Shown here piece after piece: positions 28,411 through 36,444 of a DNA stretch of 64,000 bases. The stretch's first letter is position 1; every line of letters begins with the position of its first letter. A program made the translations under genes and the position numbers. Source of the stretch: Streptomyces mirabilis (GTDB lineage: Bacteria > Actinomycetota > Actinomycetes > Streptomycetales > Streptomycetaceae); NCBI RefSeq assembly GCF_039503195.1, contig NZ_JBCJKP010000001.1, positions 10,540,001-10,604,000 of the forward strand, read 5' to 3'. The notes under the pieces were generated by a model. It saw nothing but the letters and a program-made list of their open reading frames with translations. It made no database searches and was not told the origin of the DNA.

Positions 28411-28476
28411 GTCGACGTCCTGATCAACAACGCCGGTGTGCACGGTCCGCACGGCGATCCCAGTGAACCGGCCTGA
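28408..28476 (+). pseudogene. Short fragment of a short-chain dehydrogenase gene
   Basis: Twenty-two codons read RVDVLINNAGVHGPHGDPSE and then stop. VDVLINNAG is the NNAG structural motif of SDR enzymes. The Rossmann start and the YxxxK active site are both absent. It starts exactly at the edge of the palindrome at 28378-28410. A tiny relic. Confidence 0.55.
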
Positions 28477-28531
28477 CCGGTCCGCACGGCCGAGACCAGC
28501 GAGGCGTCGGCGGCACCAACCGCGTCCCCGT

Positions 28532-29395
28532 TCAGGCGGTGGTGTCGTCGTATGCCAGGTTGCCGCCCAGTTCGCGCGAGGCCTGGGCCTGGGCGAGGAG
28601 TTCCCTGGCCTTGGCCTCGACGCCTTCCATGGCGTCCGCGCCGGCGACGAAACGCAGCAGCGGCTTGTCCTGGTCGGCGATGGCGAGCGGGGCGCGGGCG
28701 AGCTTGGCGGGGTCGCCGGTCTGTCGCCCGTTCATGTTCTTCCAGGCCGCGACGGTGGCGGTGGTGCGCTCGGCGTAGTCGTCGATGGTCGGCTCGGGCC
28801 AGGTGGTGGAGGCGTCCACGAGCAGCTCGGTGCGGAAGAAGCCGGGCTCCACGACCGTGGTGCGGATGCCGTAGGGCTCCACGTCGTAGCGCAGCGACTC
28901 CATCCAGCCCTCCACGCCGAACTTGGAGGCGGCATACGCGACGCAGAACTCCTGGCCGATCAGACCGGCGGAGGAGGAGAGCGTGATGATGTGGCCGGCG
29001 CGCTGCTTCCGCAGAACGGGCAGGACAGCGCGGGTGACGTTCATCGGACCGAAGAGGTTGGTCTCGATCTGCCGGCGCATCTGCGCGGGCGTGATCTCCT
29101 CGAAGTAACCGGCGAAGAAATTGCCGGCGTTGTTGACCAGGACGTCTATGCGGCCGAAGCGGTCGACGGCGGCCTGGGCGGCGGCTTCGGCGTCCTCCAG
29201 GCTGGTGACGTCCAGCTTGGTGACCAGCAGGTTGTCCTGCGATCCGCCCAAGCTCTTCTCGACTTCTTCGGGGCGGCGGCCGGTGGCGACGACCTGGTGG
29301 CCGGCGGCGAGGACTTCGCGGACGATGTGCGTGCCCAGCCCGCGTCCGGCGCCGGTGACGAGAATGACCCCGGGTCGGACGGGCTCAGGCTTGGT
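28532..29395 (-). CDS. Short-chain dehydrogenase/reductase (SDR)
   Basis: About 287 residues of a classical SDR: the cofactor motif TGAGRGLGTHIV, the NNAG motif (VLVNNAGNFFAGYF), catalytic Ser in LSSSAGLIG and YAASK as the YxxxK site, then PGFFRTELL. The functional core is complete. The 5' end is odd: no ATG, GTG or TTG occurs in frame near the expected start, and the coding frame runs into the tail of another SDR. The gene may have lost its start or use a rare one. The upper coordinate is approximate. Substrate unknown. Confidence 0.75.
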   Translation of the reverse strand, partial: TKPEPVRPGVILVTGAGRGLGTHIVREVLAAGHQVVATGRRPEEVEKSLGGSQDNLLVTKLDVTSLEDAEAAAQAAVDRFGRIDVLVNNAGNFFAGYFEEITPAQMRRQIETNLFGPMNVTRAVLPVLRKQRAGHIITLSSSAGLIGQEFCVAYAASKFGVEGWMESLRYDVEPYGIRTTVVEPGFFRTELLVDASTTWPEPTIDDYAERTTATVAAWKNMNGRQTGDPAKLARAPLAIADQDKPLLRFVAGADAMEGVEAKARELLAQAQASRELGGNLAYDDTTA

Positions 29396-29470
29396 CGGTG
29401 GGCGTGATCCACAGTTCGCCGATGGTGCGGGGCCGGGTGACCATGTAGGCGACACCGTCGGAGAGGGACC
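29385..29470 (-). pseudogene. C-terminal tail of a second SDR gene
   Basis: A frame ending in a TGA at 29385-29387 reads GVAYMVTRPRTIGELWITPT then DQA, the usual end of YdfG-type SDR proteins. Only about 28 codons remain, overlapping the 5' end of the SDR at 28532. Two SDR genes were probably adjacent and the upstream one has been deleted almost to its end. Confidence 0.6.
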
Positions 29471-29500
29471 CCCAGCCGTGCGGAAGCGCTCGTGGAGCCC

Positions 29501-30457
29501 ATGGCATGCAGAAACGTCCCTTACGACACCGACCGCGAAATCCATGGCGATTTCCGCGCGGAGATCCGGGAATTCCTGGGCACGCGACGGGTCAGGGTCA
29601 CCCCGGAGCAGGTCGGACTGCCCGTGTACGGAAACCGCCGACGAGTGACCGGGCTGCGCCGCGAGGAGGTCGCCCTCCTCGCGGGCATCTCGAGCGAGTA
29701 CTACGCCCGCCTGGAGCACGGCAACGCCACGGGCGTCTCCGAGAGTGTCATCGACGGCATCGCGCGAGTGCTGCGGCTCGACGAGGCTGAGCGAACCCAC
29801 CTGCTGGACCTCCTGCGCGGCGCCAACACGACCCGTCCGCCGCGCCGCCGCCCAGCCCAGCAGCGCGTCCGCCCCACGGTGCAGCGTGTCCTCGACTCCA
29901 TGCTCGGCACGCCCGCGTTCGTACTCAGCGGACGCCTGGACATCCTGGCCGCCAACCTTCTCGGGCGCGCGCTGTTCTCGCCGGTCTACGCAGACCCGGT
30001 GCGGCCGCCCGACAACGCCAGGTTCGTCTTCCTCGACCCCGGCGCGACCGAGTTCTTCCGCGACTGGGACAAGGTCGCAGGCGACACGGTCGCCATGCTG
30101 CGCGCCGAGGTGGGCCGCGAGCCCTACGACCGGCGACTGTCGGACCTCATCGGGGAGCTGTCCACCCGCAGTGAGGAGTTCCGTCGTCGCTGGGCCGCCC
30201 ACAACGTCCGGATCCACACCTCGGGCGTGAAGCTCCTTCATCACCCGGTCGTCGGGGACCTCGACCTGCCCTTCGCGGCCTTCTCACTGGGGACCGACGC
30301 CGGCCAGAGCCTTCTCACGTACACCGCCGAGCCCGGGTCACCCTCGCGAGAGGCCCTGAACCTGTTGGCCAGCCGGGCCGCGGCCGACGACGACATCGAG
30401 CGGTCCGCGCCGACCAACGACTCCGAGCCGACCGAGTCGGCGGAGACGCCTGATTGA
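29501..30457 (+). CDS. XRE family regulator with MmyB-like ligand-binding domain
   Basis: A 318-residue regulator. The HTH spans roughly residues 15-75 (EIREFLGTRRVRVTPEQVGL, then VTGLRREEVALLAGISSEYY). The rest matches the MmyB-like domain common in Streptomyces (ANLLGRALFSPVY, NARFVFLDPGATEFF, DLIGELSTRSEEFRRRWAAH). Regulators of this type often control an adjacent divergent SDR gene, as here. The ATG at 29501 was chosen; a GTG at 29492 would add three residues. The C-terminal 30 residues are low-complexity. Confidence 0.9.
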   Translation: MACRNVPYDTDREIHGDFRAEIREFLGTRRVRVTPEQVGLPVYGNRRRVTGLRREEVALLAGISSEYYARLEHGNATGVSESVIDGIARVLRLDEAERTHLLDLLRGANTTRPPRRRPAQQRVRPTVQRVLDSMLGTPAFVLSGRLDILAANLLGRALFSPVYADPVRPPDNARFVFLDPGATEFFRDWDKVAGDTVAMLRAEVGREPYDRRLSDLIGELSTRSEEFRRRWAAHNVRIHTSGVKLLHHPVVGDLDLPFAAFSLGTDAGQSLLTYTAEPGSPSREALNLLASRAAADDDIERSAPTNDSEPTESAETPD

Positions 30458-30518
30458 TCGACGGGCCGGGCGTGTCGGTCCGCGGGCGCCGTCAACGCCT
30501 TCGGCCGCTCGCGCAGCC

Positions 30519-30644
30519 TGGATCCCCTCCGACGTCGGGCTGCCCGGCGGCGGCACCCGCCACGTGAAGGGCCCGCGCCGGGAAGAGGTCGCCGTGCCGG
30601 CGGGCGTGAGCGCCGACTACTACATCCGCCTGGAACAGGGCCGT
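30519..30644 (+). pseudogene. Fragment of a second XRE regulator gene
   Basis: Forty-two codons (WIPSDVGLPGGGTRHVKGPR, REEVAVPAGVSADYYIRLEQ) are a clear copy of the HTH of the same XRE class as the gene just upstream. There is no start, and the frame is cut at about 30,644 where the group II intron relic begins. It is likely the remnant of a duplicate regulator destroyed by the insertion. Confidence 0.75.
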
Positions 30645-31861
30645 CGAGCGCGGACAGGGCGATGTTCGCCAGCAGCGGGGAGAGGATGCCGCCCTGCGGA
30701 GTGCCGGTGAAGGTCTCCTCGCGGCCGCCGCCCTCAGTGAGGACGCCAGCCTTGAGAAACGCCTTGACCAGCCGCAGCACGCGCTTGTCCTTGACTCTCG
30801 CGCGCACCCGGTCCATTAGGGCCGTGTGGTCGATGGAGTCGAAGCACGCCTCGATATCCGCATCCAGCACCCAGCGATAGCCGCTGGTGCCATAGCGGTG
30901 GATCTCAGCGATCGCGTCGTGCGCGCGCCGCATGGGCCGGAAACCGTAGGAGACCGGCAGGAAGTCGGCCTCGAAGATTGGCTCCAGCACCAGCTTGAGG
31001 GCTGCCTGGACCACCCGGTCGGAGACGGTCGGGATGCCGAGCTTGCGCACCTTCCCGCTTCCCCGGGCTTGGGGATCTTGCGTTCGCGTACCGGCAACGG
31101 GCGGAACTCACCCGTCTTCAGTACGCGTTGCAGGTCCTCCAGGTAGCCCGGGAGACCGAGTTCCCGCTCGACGTTGACGACCGTGAGGCCGTCGACACCC
31201 GGGGTCCGGGCTCCCTTGTTGCCCGCGACCCGTTCGAACGCCACGAGCAGCGTCGCCGGGTCGCATACGAGGTTGAACAAATCGTCGAACCTGCGGCCAT
31301 GGTCAGCCACCGCCCAACGGTGAAGCTTGGTCTGCATCCCCGATACCCGCTGATGAGACCCCAACGGGGCCTCGGGAGCACCACTGTTCAGCGGTGCGTC
31401 TTTCGGCATTGCAGCCTCCTTCCCTCCTCGAAACCGCTGCCGCCCTTCCCCATGTGCCGGGCTCTCCCCGGCTCGGAGTACTACGGCGGCTCCGCCCCGT
31501 CCCGGTCTGATCGGCCGACGATGGACCCAGCCCTCCGCCCGAGCTGGACACGCGGCAGGAGGGCGGAACCGGGACGGTTCCCGTGTTCGCTCGCTGTTCG
31601 ATCGTCGGAGTAGGAGCCCGGCTATGCCCCCGCGGCCTCGCCACGGCTACCCCGCAGCACTTCACCGTGGCCTCCCCTCGCGACCGAAATAGACCACCCG
31701 GGAAGTTCCCCGCCAGCCGAATATCCAGCAGGGACGCACCGCATCCAGCCCTCATCCACCAGGTTCGAGCTGGCGTGCCTTAAGGAGGCGTAGACGCCGG
31801 TTCCTCGCGTACTCCTCTCCGTCTCGCTTGCCGGACCCGCACCATCTGGCAGTACTGGCAC
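30641..31861 (-). mobile_element. 5' fragment of a group II intron
   Basis: On the minus strand, the roughly 450 bases upstream of the reverse-transcriptase start contain the GC-rich, structured leader expected for intron domains I-IV. A plausible 5' end is GTGCCAGTACTGCC starting at 31861 and reading leftward; group II introns begin GTGYG-like. The 3' half, including domains V and VI, is missing because the element stops in the RT gene at about 30,641, where it abuts an XRE fragment. The outer side abuts an IS5 relic. Confidence 0.65.
30645..31409 (-). pseudogene. Group II intron reverse transcriptase, frameshifted and truncated
   Basis: The frame opens at 31409 (MPKDAPLNSGAPEAPLGSHQ) and carries the RT N-terminal blocks FDDLFNLVCDPATLLVAFER, KGARTPGVDGLTV and FRPLPVRERKIPKPG. 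A frameshift follows near 31,050, after which RKLGIPTVSDRVVQAALKLV, LPVSYGFRPMRRAHDAI, VLDADIEACFDSIDH and GTPQGGILSPLLANIALSAL continue. It ends there: the YADD active site, maturase and endonuclease parts are absent. It cannot splice or move on its own. Confidence 0.9.
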
Positions 31862-32001
31862 GTCCCGGCTTTGTCGGGGCTGCTTCCCGCCCTCCCCGGC
31901 ACCTCCCGGTTCAGGCTGCCCCCAGCTTCAACCGCCCTGCTGCGACAGGACGGTGGTGGCGTCCTTTCACCGCCACTCGAACAACGAGCGCCTCACGGCG
32001 C

Positions 32002-32410
32002 ACACTCCGGGAAGCACAAGAAGCACGGCATGAACGTGCAGGTCATCACCGACCCCTTCGGCCGCCTGCTCTGGGTTTCGCCAGCACTACCGGGAGCGGT
32101 CCACGACATAAAGGCCGCCCGCACCCACGGCATCCCCGCCGCTTTGACCCAAACCGGCGTCCGCTGCTGGGCGGACAAGGCGTACCAAGGAGCCGGCGGC
32201 ACCATCCGCGTCCCCTACCGCGGTCGCTGGGACAAACTCTCCGCAGGCCAGCGAGCCGTGAACACCTCCCACGCCAAGATCCGAGCCCTCGGCGAACAGG
32301 CCATGGCCACCCTCAAGACCTGGCGGCTCCTGCGCAAACTCCGTTGCAGTACGACCCGCATCACCACGATCGTCAAGGCCATCCTCGCCCTGCAACTCGC
32401 AGCGCACTGA
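32002..32410 (+). pseudogene. IS5 family transposase, 3' part
   Basis: About 135 codons from SGKHKKHGMNVQVITDPFG through VSPALPGAVHDIKAAR, CWADKAYQGAGGTIRVPYRG, and ending KTWRLLRKLRCSTTRITTIV. This is the C-terminal half of a DDE_Tnp_4/IS5-type transposase. The N-terminal half and start are missing, replaced by unrelated DNA next to the group II intron relic. Not functional. Confidence 0.85.
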
Positions 32411-32449
32411 CGAGACCGGGATCAACAACACAGAAGGGACCCCAGCATC

Positions 32450-32695
32450 GTGCCTGACGTCAAAGTCACCTACGACAAGACCGCGAACGCGGCGTACATA
32501 TACTTCACCGACCCGCAGGTCAGCGTGAGATCAGCACATACCTATCCCTGCGATCCGATCGACGTCGACGGCATGATCAACCTCGACTTCGACGAGCAGG
32601 GCCGTCTTATCGGCATCGAGGTCCTGGCCGCTACGTCGAAGCTCCCCGAGTACGTGCTCCAAGCCGCCGAGCGGCTCGATCCCGAGGGAAGTTGA
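32450..32695 (+). CDS. DUF2283 domain protein
   Basis: A complete 81-residue protein of the DUF2283 family: VTYDKTANAAYIYFTD at the start, NLDFDEQGRLIGIEVLAA in the middle and LPEYVL near the end. Function of the family is unknown; members are often found near mobile elements or toxin-antitoxin genes. It starts at a GTG with AGAAGGGA upstream, 40 bp after the IS5 relic, and looks intact. Confidence 0.85.
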   Translation: MPDVKVTYDKTANAAYIYFTDPQVSVRSAHTYPCDPIDVDGMINLDFDEQGRLIGIEVLAATSKLPEYVLQAAERLDPEGS

Positions 32696-32744
32696 GCCCG
32701 GGAGCAGCCCGGCGAGTGCTGTCTTGAAAGCCACCGGATCAGGC

Positions 32745-33001
32745 TGGAAAAGGCTCAGTGCCGCCTCTGCGAAGACATGGGCGCCGGCCGGGTCGGTGAC
32801 GTCCAGTCCGGCGTACCCGGCGCTGTGCCCGGCCGCACTCAGTTCCTTGGTCAGCAGTGCGAGGCAATCGGCGCGCCGGGCCCCGAGGACGACGTGGCGG
32901 CCGGCCGCGGCCAGGTGGCGGGCCGTCGCCTCGCCGACGCCGCTGGACGCCCCTGTCACGAGGACGATCTTGCGGTCGGACGGGATGGACGTCGTGGTCA
33001 C
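32745..33001 (-). pseudogene. 5' fragment of an SDR gene
   Basis: A GTG at 33001 opens VTTTSIPSDRKIVLVTGASS, then GVGEATARHLAAAGRHVVLG and GLDVTDPAGAHVFAEAALS: the cofactor-binding half of an SDR. Similarity stops after about 85 codons, before the NNAG motif and the YxxxK site. The frame runs on into unrelated DNA opposite the DUF2283 gene. Truncated and presumably inactive. Confidence 0.75.
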
Positions 33002-33350
33002 AGGACTCTCCGGAGTGGCCGAAGCCCGGTATCGGCGCCCCCGACAACACGACCCTCTGGTACTGGCGTCGATTTCGCACGGACGGCGTTGACCCACCCC
33101 CGAGTTCGTGCGCGGCACCCGCCCGGCAACGGTGGGTGGGGACGGTGGCGACGAGCCGGAGTGGGTCGGGTGTGTGTCGGCGCCCTCGGACACTCCGGCA
33201 GCCTCAACCTTGGCTTCCCCACCGGCAACGCGTCGTGCAGCTGGTCTCGACCGCCTACTCACGTGGAGGCGCCCTCTCTGGCTCACATGGAGGCGCCCGC
33301 TCTGGCCACGGGGCCGCGCCGAGTGCCGCGGGCAAATCCGAAAGCGACCG

Positions 33351-34508
33351 TCAACGACCCCCGCGGGCGTTGAGCCGGGCGGCCTGGCGCGTCAGGTGGT
33401 CGCGTTCGGCGAGGTTGGGGGCCTTTTGGGCCGCCTCGGTGTACAGCTGTGCCGCCGCGGTCAGGTCGCCGTCCCGCTCGTGGAGGTAGGCCGCCACCGC
33501 GGTGTGGCGGGGCAGCGTGTCGTCCACTGCCGCGAGCGCGGCCAGGCCGGCGCGCGGTCCGTCGGCCTCGCCGACGGCCACCGCGCGGTTCAGTCGGACG
33601 ACCGGGCTGTCGGTCAGGCGTGCGAGCTCGTCGTACCACTCGACGATCTGCACCCAGTCAGTCTCCTCGGCGGTGCGCGCGTCGGCGTGGAGCGCCGCGA
33701 TGGCGGCCTGGGCCTGGAACTCGCCCAGCCGGTCGCGGGCGAGGGCCGCCTGCAGGATCTCGACGCCCTCGGCGATCGACTCGGTGTCCCAGCGGCCGCG
33801 GTCCTGCTCGGCGAGCGGCACCAGGCTGCCGTCGGACGCGGTCCGGGCGGCGCGCCGGGCGTGGTGGAGCAGCATGAGGGCGAGCAGCCCAGCCACCTCT
33901 GGGTGGTCGATCGCGGCTGCGAGCTGCCGGGTGAGCCGGATGGCCTCGGCGACGAGGTCGACGTCGCCGGAGTAGCCCTCGTTGAAGACCAAGTAGAGGA
34001 CGCGCAGCACGGTGGCGACATCGCCGGGCTGGTCGAACCGCACGCCGGAGACAGTGCGCTTGGCCCGACTGATGCGCTGCGCCATGGTCGCCTCGGGCAC
34101 AAGGTAGGCCTGGGCGATCTGGCGGGTGGTCAGCCCGCCGACCGCTCGCAGGGTGAGCGCCACCGCGGACGACGGCGTCAGCGACGGGTGGGCGCACAGG
34201 AAGTAGAGCTGGAGCGTGTCGTCGACCGCGGGCGCGGGCCCGGGCGCCGGCTCCTCGTCGACGCGGTCCTCGCGCCGGCGGCGGGCGGCGTCCGCCCGGG
34301 TCGCGTCGAGAAACCGGCGCCAGGCCACGGTGACCAGCCAGCCCTTCGGGTCCCGCGGCGGGTCGGCCGACCAGACGCGGAGCGCCTCGACCAGCGCGTC
34401 CTGCACGGCGTCCTCGGCCGCCGCGAAGTCGGCTCCGCGGCGGACGAGGATCCCGAGCACGCTCGGCGTGAGGCTCCGGAGGAGGACCTCGTTCACGTCG
34501 GCGATCAT
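33351..34508 (-). CDS. ECF42-type RNA polymerase sigma factor with C-terminal TPR-like (DUF6596) domain
   Basis: A 385-residue extracytoplasmic-function sigma factor. Sigma region 2 (AAEDAVQDALVEALRVW, near 25-45), region 4 (VGGLTTRQIAQAYLVPEATM, near 135-155) and a long C-terminal extension (FNEGYSGDVDLVAEAIRLTR, LDRAVAV-like NRAVAVGEADGP, YTEAAQKAPNLAERDHL) define the ECF42 group. These sigma factors have no classical anti-sigma partner and co-occur with DGPF (YciI-like) proteins, as here. The gene overlaps the preceding DGPF gene at an ATGA junction, so the two are co-translated. Confidence 0.92.
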   Translation of the reverse strand: MIADVNEVLLRSLTPSVLGILVRRGADFAAAEDAVQDALVEALRVWSADPPRDPKGWLVTVAWRRFLDATRADAARRRREDRVDEEPAPGPAPAVDDTLQLYFLCAHPSLTPSSAVALTLRAVGGLTTRQIAQAYLVPEATMAQRISRAKRTVSGVRFDQPGDVATVLRVLYLVFNEGYSGDVDLVAEAIRLTRQLAAAIDHPEVAGLLALMLLHHARRAARTASDGSLVPLAEQDRGRWDTESIAEGVEILQAALARDRLGEFQAQAAIAALHADARTAEETDWVQIVEWYDELARLTDSPVVRLNRAVAVGEADGPRAGLAALAAVDDTLPRHTAVAAYLHERDGDLTAAAQLYTEAAQKAPNLAERDHLTRQAARLNARGGR

Positions 34509-34912
34509 TCCGTGATGGTGGGTTTCACGCCCAGGAACGGACGCAGCTCCAGCCACTCGTGGATCGGCTTCCCGCCCGCCCCAGGGGCGGCCGACAGTTC
34601 CCCGGCCAGCTCGACGGCGCGCTCGTAGCTGTCGACGTCGATCACCATCCAGCCGGCGATGAGGTCCTTGGTCTCGGCGAACGGGCCGTCGGTGACCGGC
34701 GGGCGCCCCTCGCCGTCGTACCGGACCCACGTCCCCTCGGGCGCGAGCGCCTGACCGTCGACGAACTCGCCGGTCTTCCCGAGCCGGGCCGCGAAGTCGT
34801 TCATGTACTGCACGTGGGCCGAGATCTCCTCCGGCGCCCACTGGTCCATGGGCACGTCGTTGACCGCAGCCGGAGCGCCGCGGTAGTGCTTGAGCAGCAA
34901 GTACTTGGCCAT
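34505..34912 (-). CDS. YciI/DGPF family protein
   Basis: A complete 135-residue YCII-related protein beginning MAKYLLLKHYRGAP and carrying the DGPF motif at residues 75-78 (VTDGPFAETKDLIAGWMVID). The fold is a ferredoxin-like barrel of uncertain chemistry. DGPF proteins are the standard genomic partners of ECF42 sigma factors and are probably their targets or modulators. It is the first gene of the two-gene operon and its TGA overlaps the sigma-factor ATG. Confidence 0.92.
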   Translation of the reverse strand: MAKYLLLKHYRGAPAAVNDVPMDQWAPEEISAHVQYMNDFAARLGKTGEFVDGQALAPEGTWVRYDGEGRPPVTDGPFAETKDLIAGWMVIDVDSYERAVELAGELSAAPGAGGKPIHEWLELRPFLGVKPTITE

Positions 34913-35405
34913 CGTGTTTCTCCTCGATGCTGGTCCGACCCATTGTGGTCGCGTTCATTACAGGGACGGAGCCGGCCACGGGTTCTCGACATCGCCGTCC
35001 GAATTCTTTTTTGGCTCTTGTAATCGTCGACTTCTGGAAAGACGCCGACGTGAGAGAGCCCGCGCGGGCGCTGGCGCGGTCCAGCGACCTGGACGATGGG
35101 CTCCTTCTCCTCCGCGAGCTGGAAGTGCCGTCGCAGTTGATGCAGCGAGATCGCCGATGGACAGTCGCGTGCGCGCCCACCGACGAGGGTGAGCACGATC
35201 GTGCTCTCGCTGAACTGAACTGAGTCTGGAGAGCCTCGGGACGTCGGCGGGCCGGCCGGTCAGCGGGACAAGCAAGTACGGTGCTCAGGCTCGGAGCTCG
35301 AAGCGCAGAGCAGTGGTAGGCATACCACCAGTCGAGGATTGGCCCGTGCTCCGGAACTGCGAGCCAGGGAAACTGGAGATCTGTTGCCGGCTTTAAGGAG
35401 TTGTG
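34913..35405. other. Intergenic region between DGPF/sigma operon and PfpI gene
   Basis: About 490 bp between divergent genes. It contains the start region of both. The stretch 34,990-35,040 is AT-richer (GAATTCTTTTTTGGC), a possible promoter zone. A plus-strand frame ending at 35,223 shows no known domain. Nothing else is supported. Confidence 0.45.
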
Positions 35406-36014
35406 ATGCAGGTAGCCGTGGTCACCTTCGACGGGTTCAACGAGCTCGACAGCTTCATCGCTTCCGCGCTGATCAACCGGTGCCGTAAGGACGGCTTGGA
35501 AGCCTTCATCACGACGCCGACGCCGGTGGTCACGTCGATGAACGGCGTCGAGGTGACCGGGCAGCGCTCGATGGAGTTTCTGACCGAAGCCGACGTCGTG
35601 CTGATCGGCAGCGGAGTGAGGACGCGTGACGTGGTCGCCGACGACCGGCTGATCTCCAGGCTGCCGCTCGACCCTTCGCGACAGCTGATCGGTTCACAGT
35701 GCTCCGGCGCGCTGGTCCTTGCGCGGCTCGGTCTGCTGGGTGGCATGCCGGCTTGCACGGACATGACGAGCCGGCCCTTTGTCGAGGCCTGCGACGTCAC
35801 CGTGCTGGACGCGCCGTTCCACGCCGAGGGGAACATCGCTACAGCGGGAGGCTGTCTCGCGTCCCAGTATCTCGCCACGTGGGTGATCACCCGGACGCTC
35901 GGGGAGGACGCCGCGCGCGACGTCATCGGGTACGTGGCTCCGGTCGGCGAAAACCAGGAGACCGTCGCGCGCGCCATGCGCGCCGTCCACGCGGGAGAGG
36001 TCGTACTGGGCTGA
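35406..36014 (+). CDS. DJ-1/PfpI family protein
   Basis: A complete 202-residue protein of the DJ-1/PfpI superfamily. The opening MQVAVVTFDGFNELDSF is typical and the nucleophile-elbow cysteine is C99 in LIGSQCSGALVLARLGLL. The family includes glyoxalases, isocyanide hydratases, amidases and transcription-regulator-type members. The length and absence of a DNA-binding domain favour a small hydrolase or isomerase. The ATG at 35406 follows TAAGGAG. It stands alone. Confidence 0.9.
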   Translation: MQVAVVTFDGFNELDSFIASALINRCRKDGLEAFITTPTPVVTSMNGVEVTGQRSMEFLTEADVVLIGSGVRTRDVVADDRLISRLPLDPSRQLIGSQCSGALVLARLGLLGGMPACTDMTSRPFVEACDVTVLDAPFHAEGNIATAGGCLASQYLATWVITRTLGEDAARDVIGYVAPVGENQETVARAMRAVHAGEVVLG

Positions 36015-36444
36015 TGCCCCGCAAGCAGTCCTGCGGGGCCGCCTGCGGTCATGGCGACGACTCCTGAACGCATTGAGGGCGTGGCGTTGACCGGTCGTTG
36101 ATCGTCACACACACGGACTGATCCTCGTTACGGGTCCTCTGAACAGGAAGCCATCGCGCATCGTAGGCCCCCGCACGCTCCGCGAGTTCCCGTACCGGGC
36201 GACCCACTCGGACAGGGGCACTTTGAACGAGCGTCAGCGGCCGCCCGCCCTCCTCGCCCAACGACTCGTCCACCCACCGTTGGGCCCGGCGCCGGGGCTC
36301 GTACGAGGGGTGGACGAGGATGCTGCTGCGACTACGGTGCGTGCCTGCCGGTCACGCCGTACACCGTGCCCCCACCTGAAGGGCTCGCATCGACCGAGCG
36401 AGCCGATGCACTAGCCCATCAGGTCCGGCGCGATTGCGGCGTTC
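36015..36444. other. Intergenic region, possible minus-strand gene relic
   Basis: About 430 bp between convergent genes. A minus-strand frame (about 36,049-36,320) contains RRRAQRWVDESLGEEGGRPL and RELAERAGAYDARWLPV with coding-like composition but no good start or known domain, so it may be the remains of a lost gene. No terminator hairpin was found. Confidence 0.3.

Noticed and set aside
32531..33286. Treating the SDR on the minus strand as a full 251-residue gene
   Set aside because: Only the cofactor half matches; after about 85 codons the frame is unrelated and the catalytic motifs are missing, so it is listed as a fragment.
33108..34628. Plus-strand frame opposite the ECF42 sigma factor
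   Set aside because: No recognisable domain and exactly antisense to the sigma and DGPF genes.
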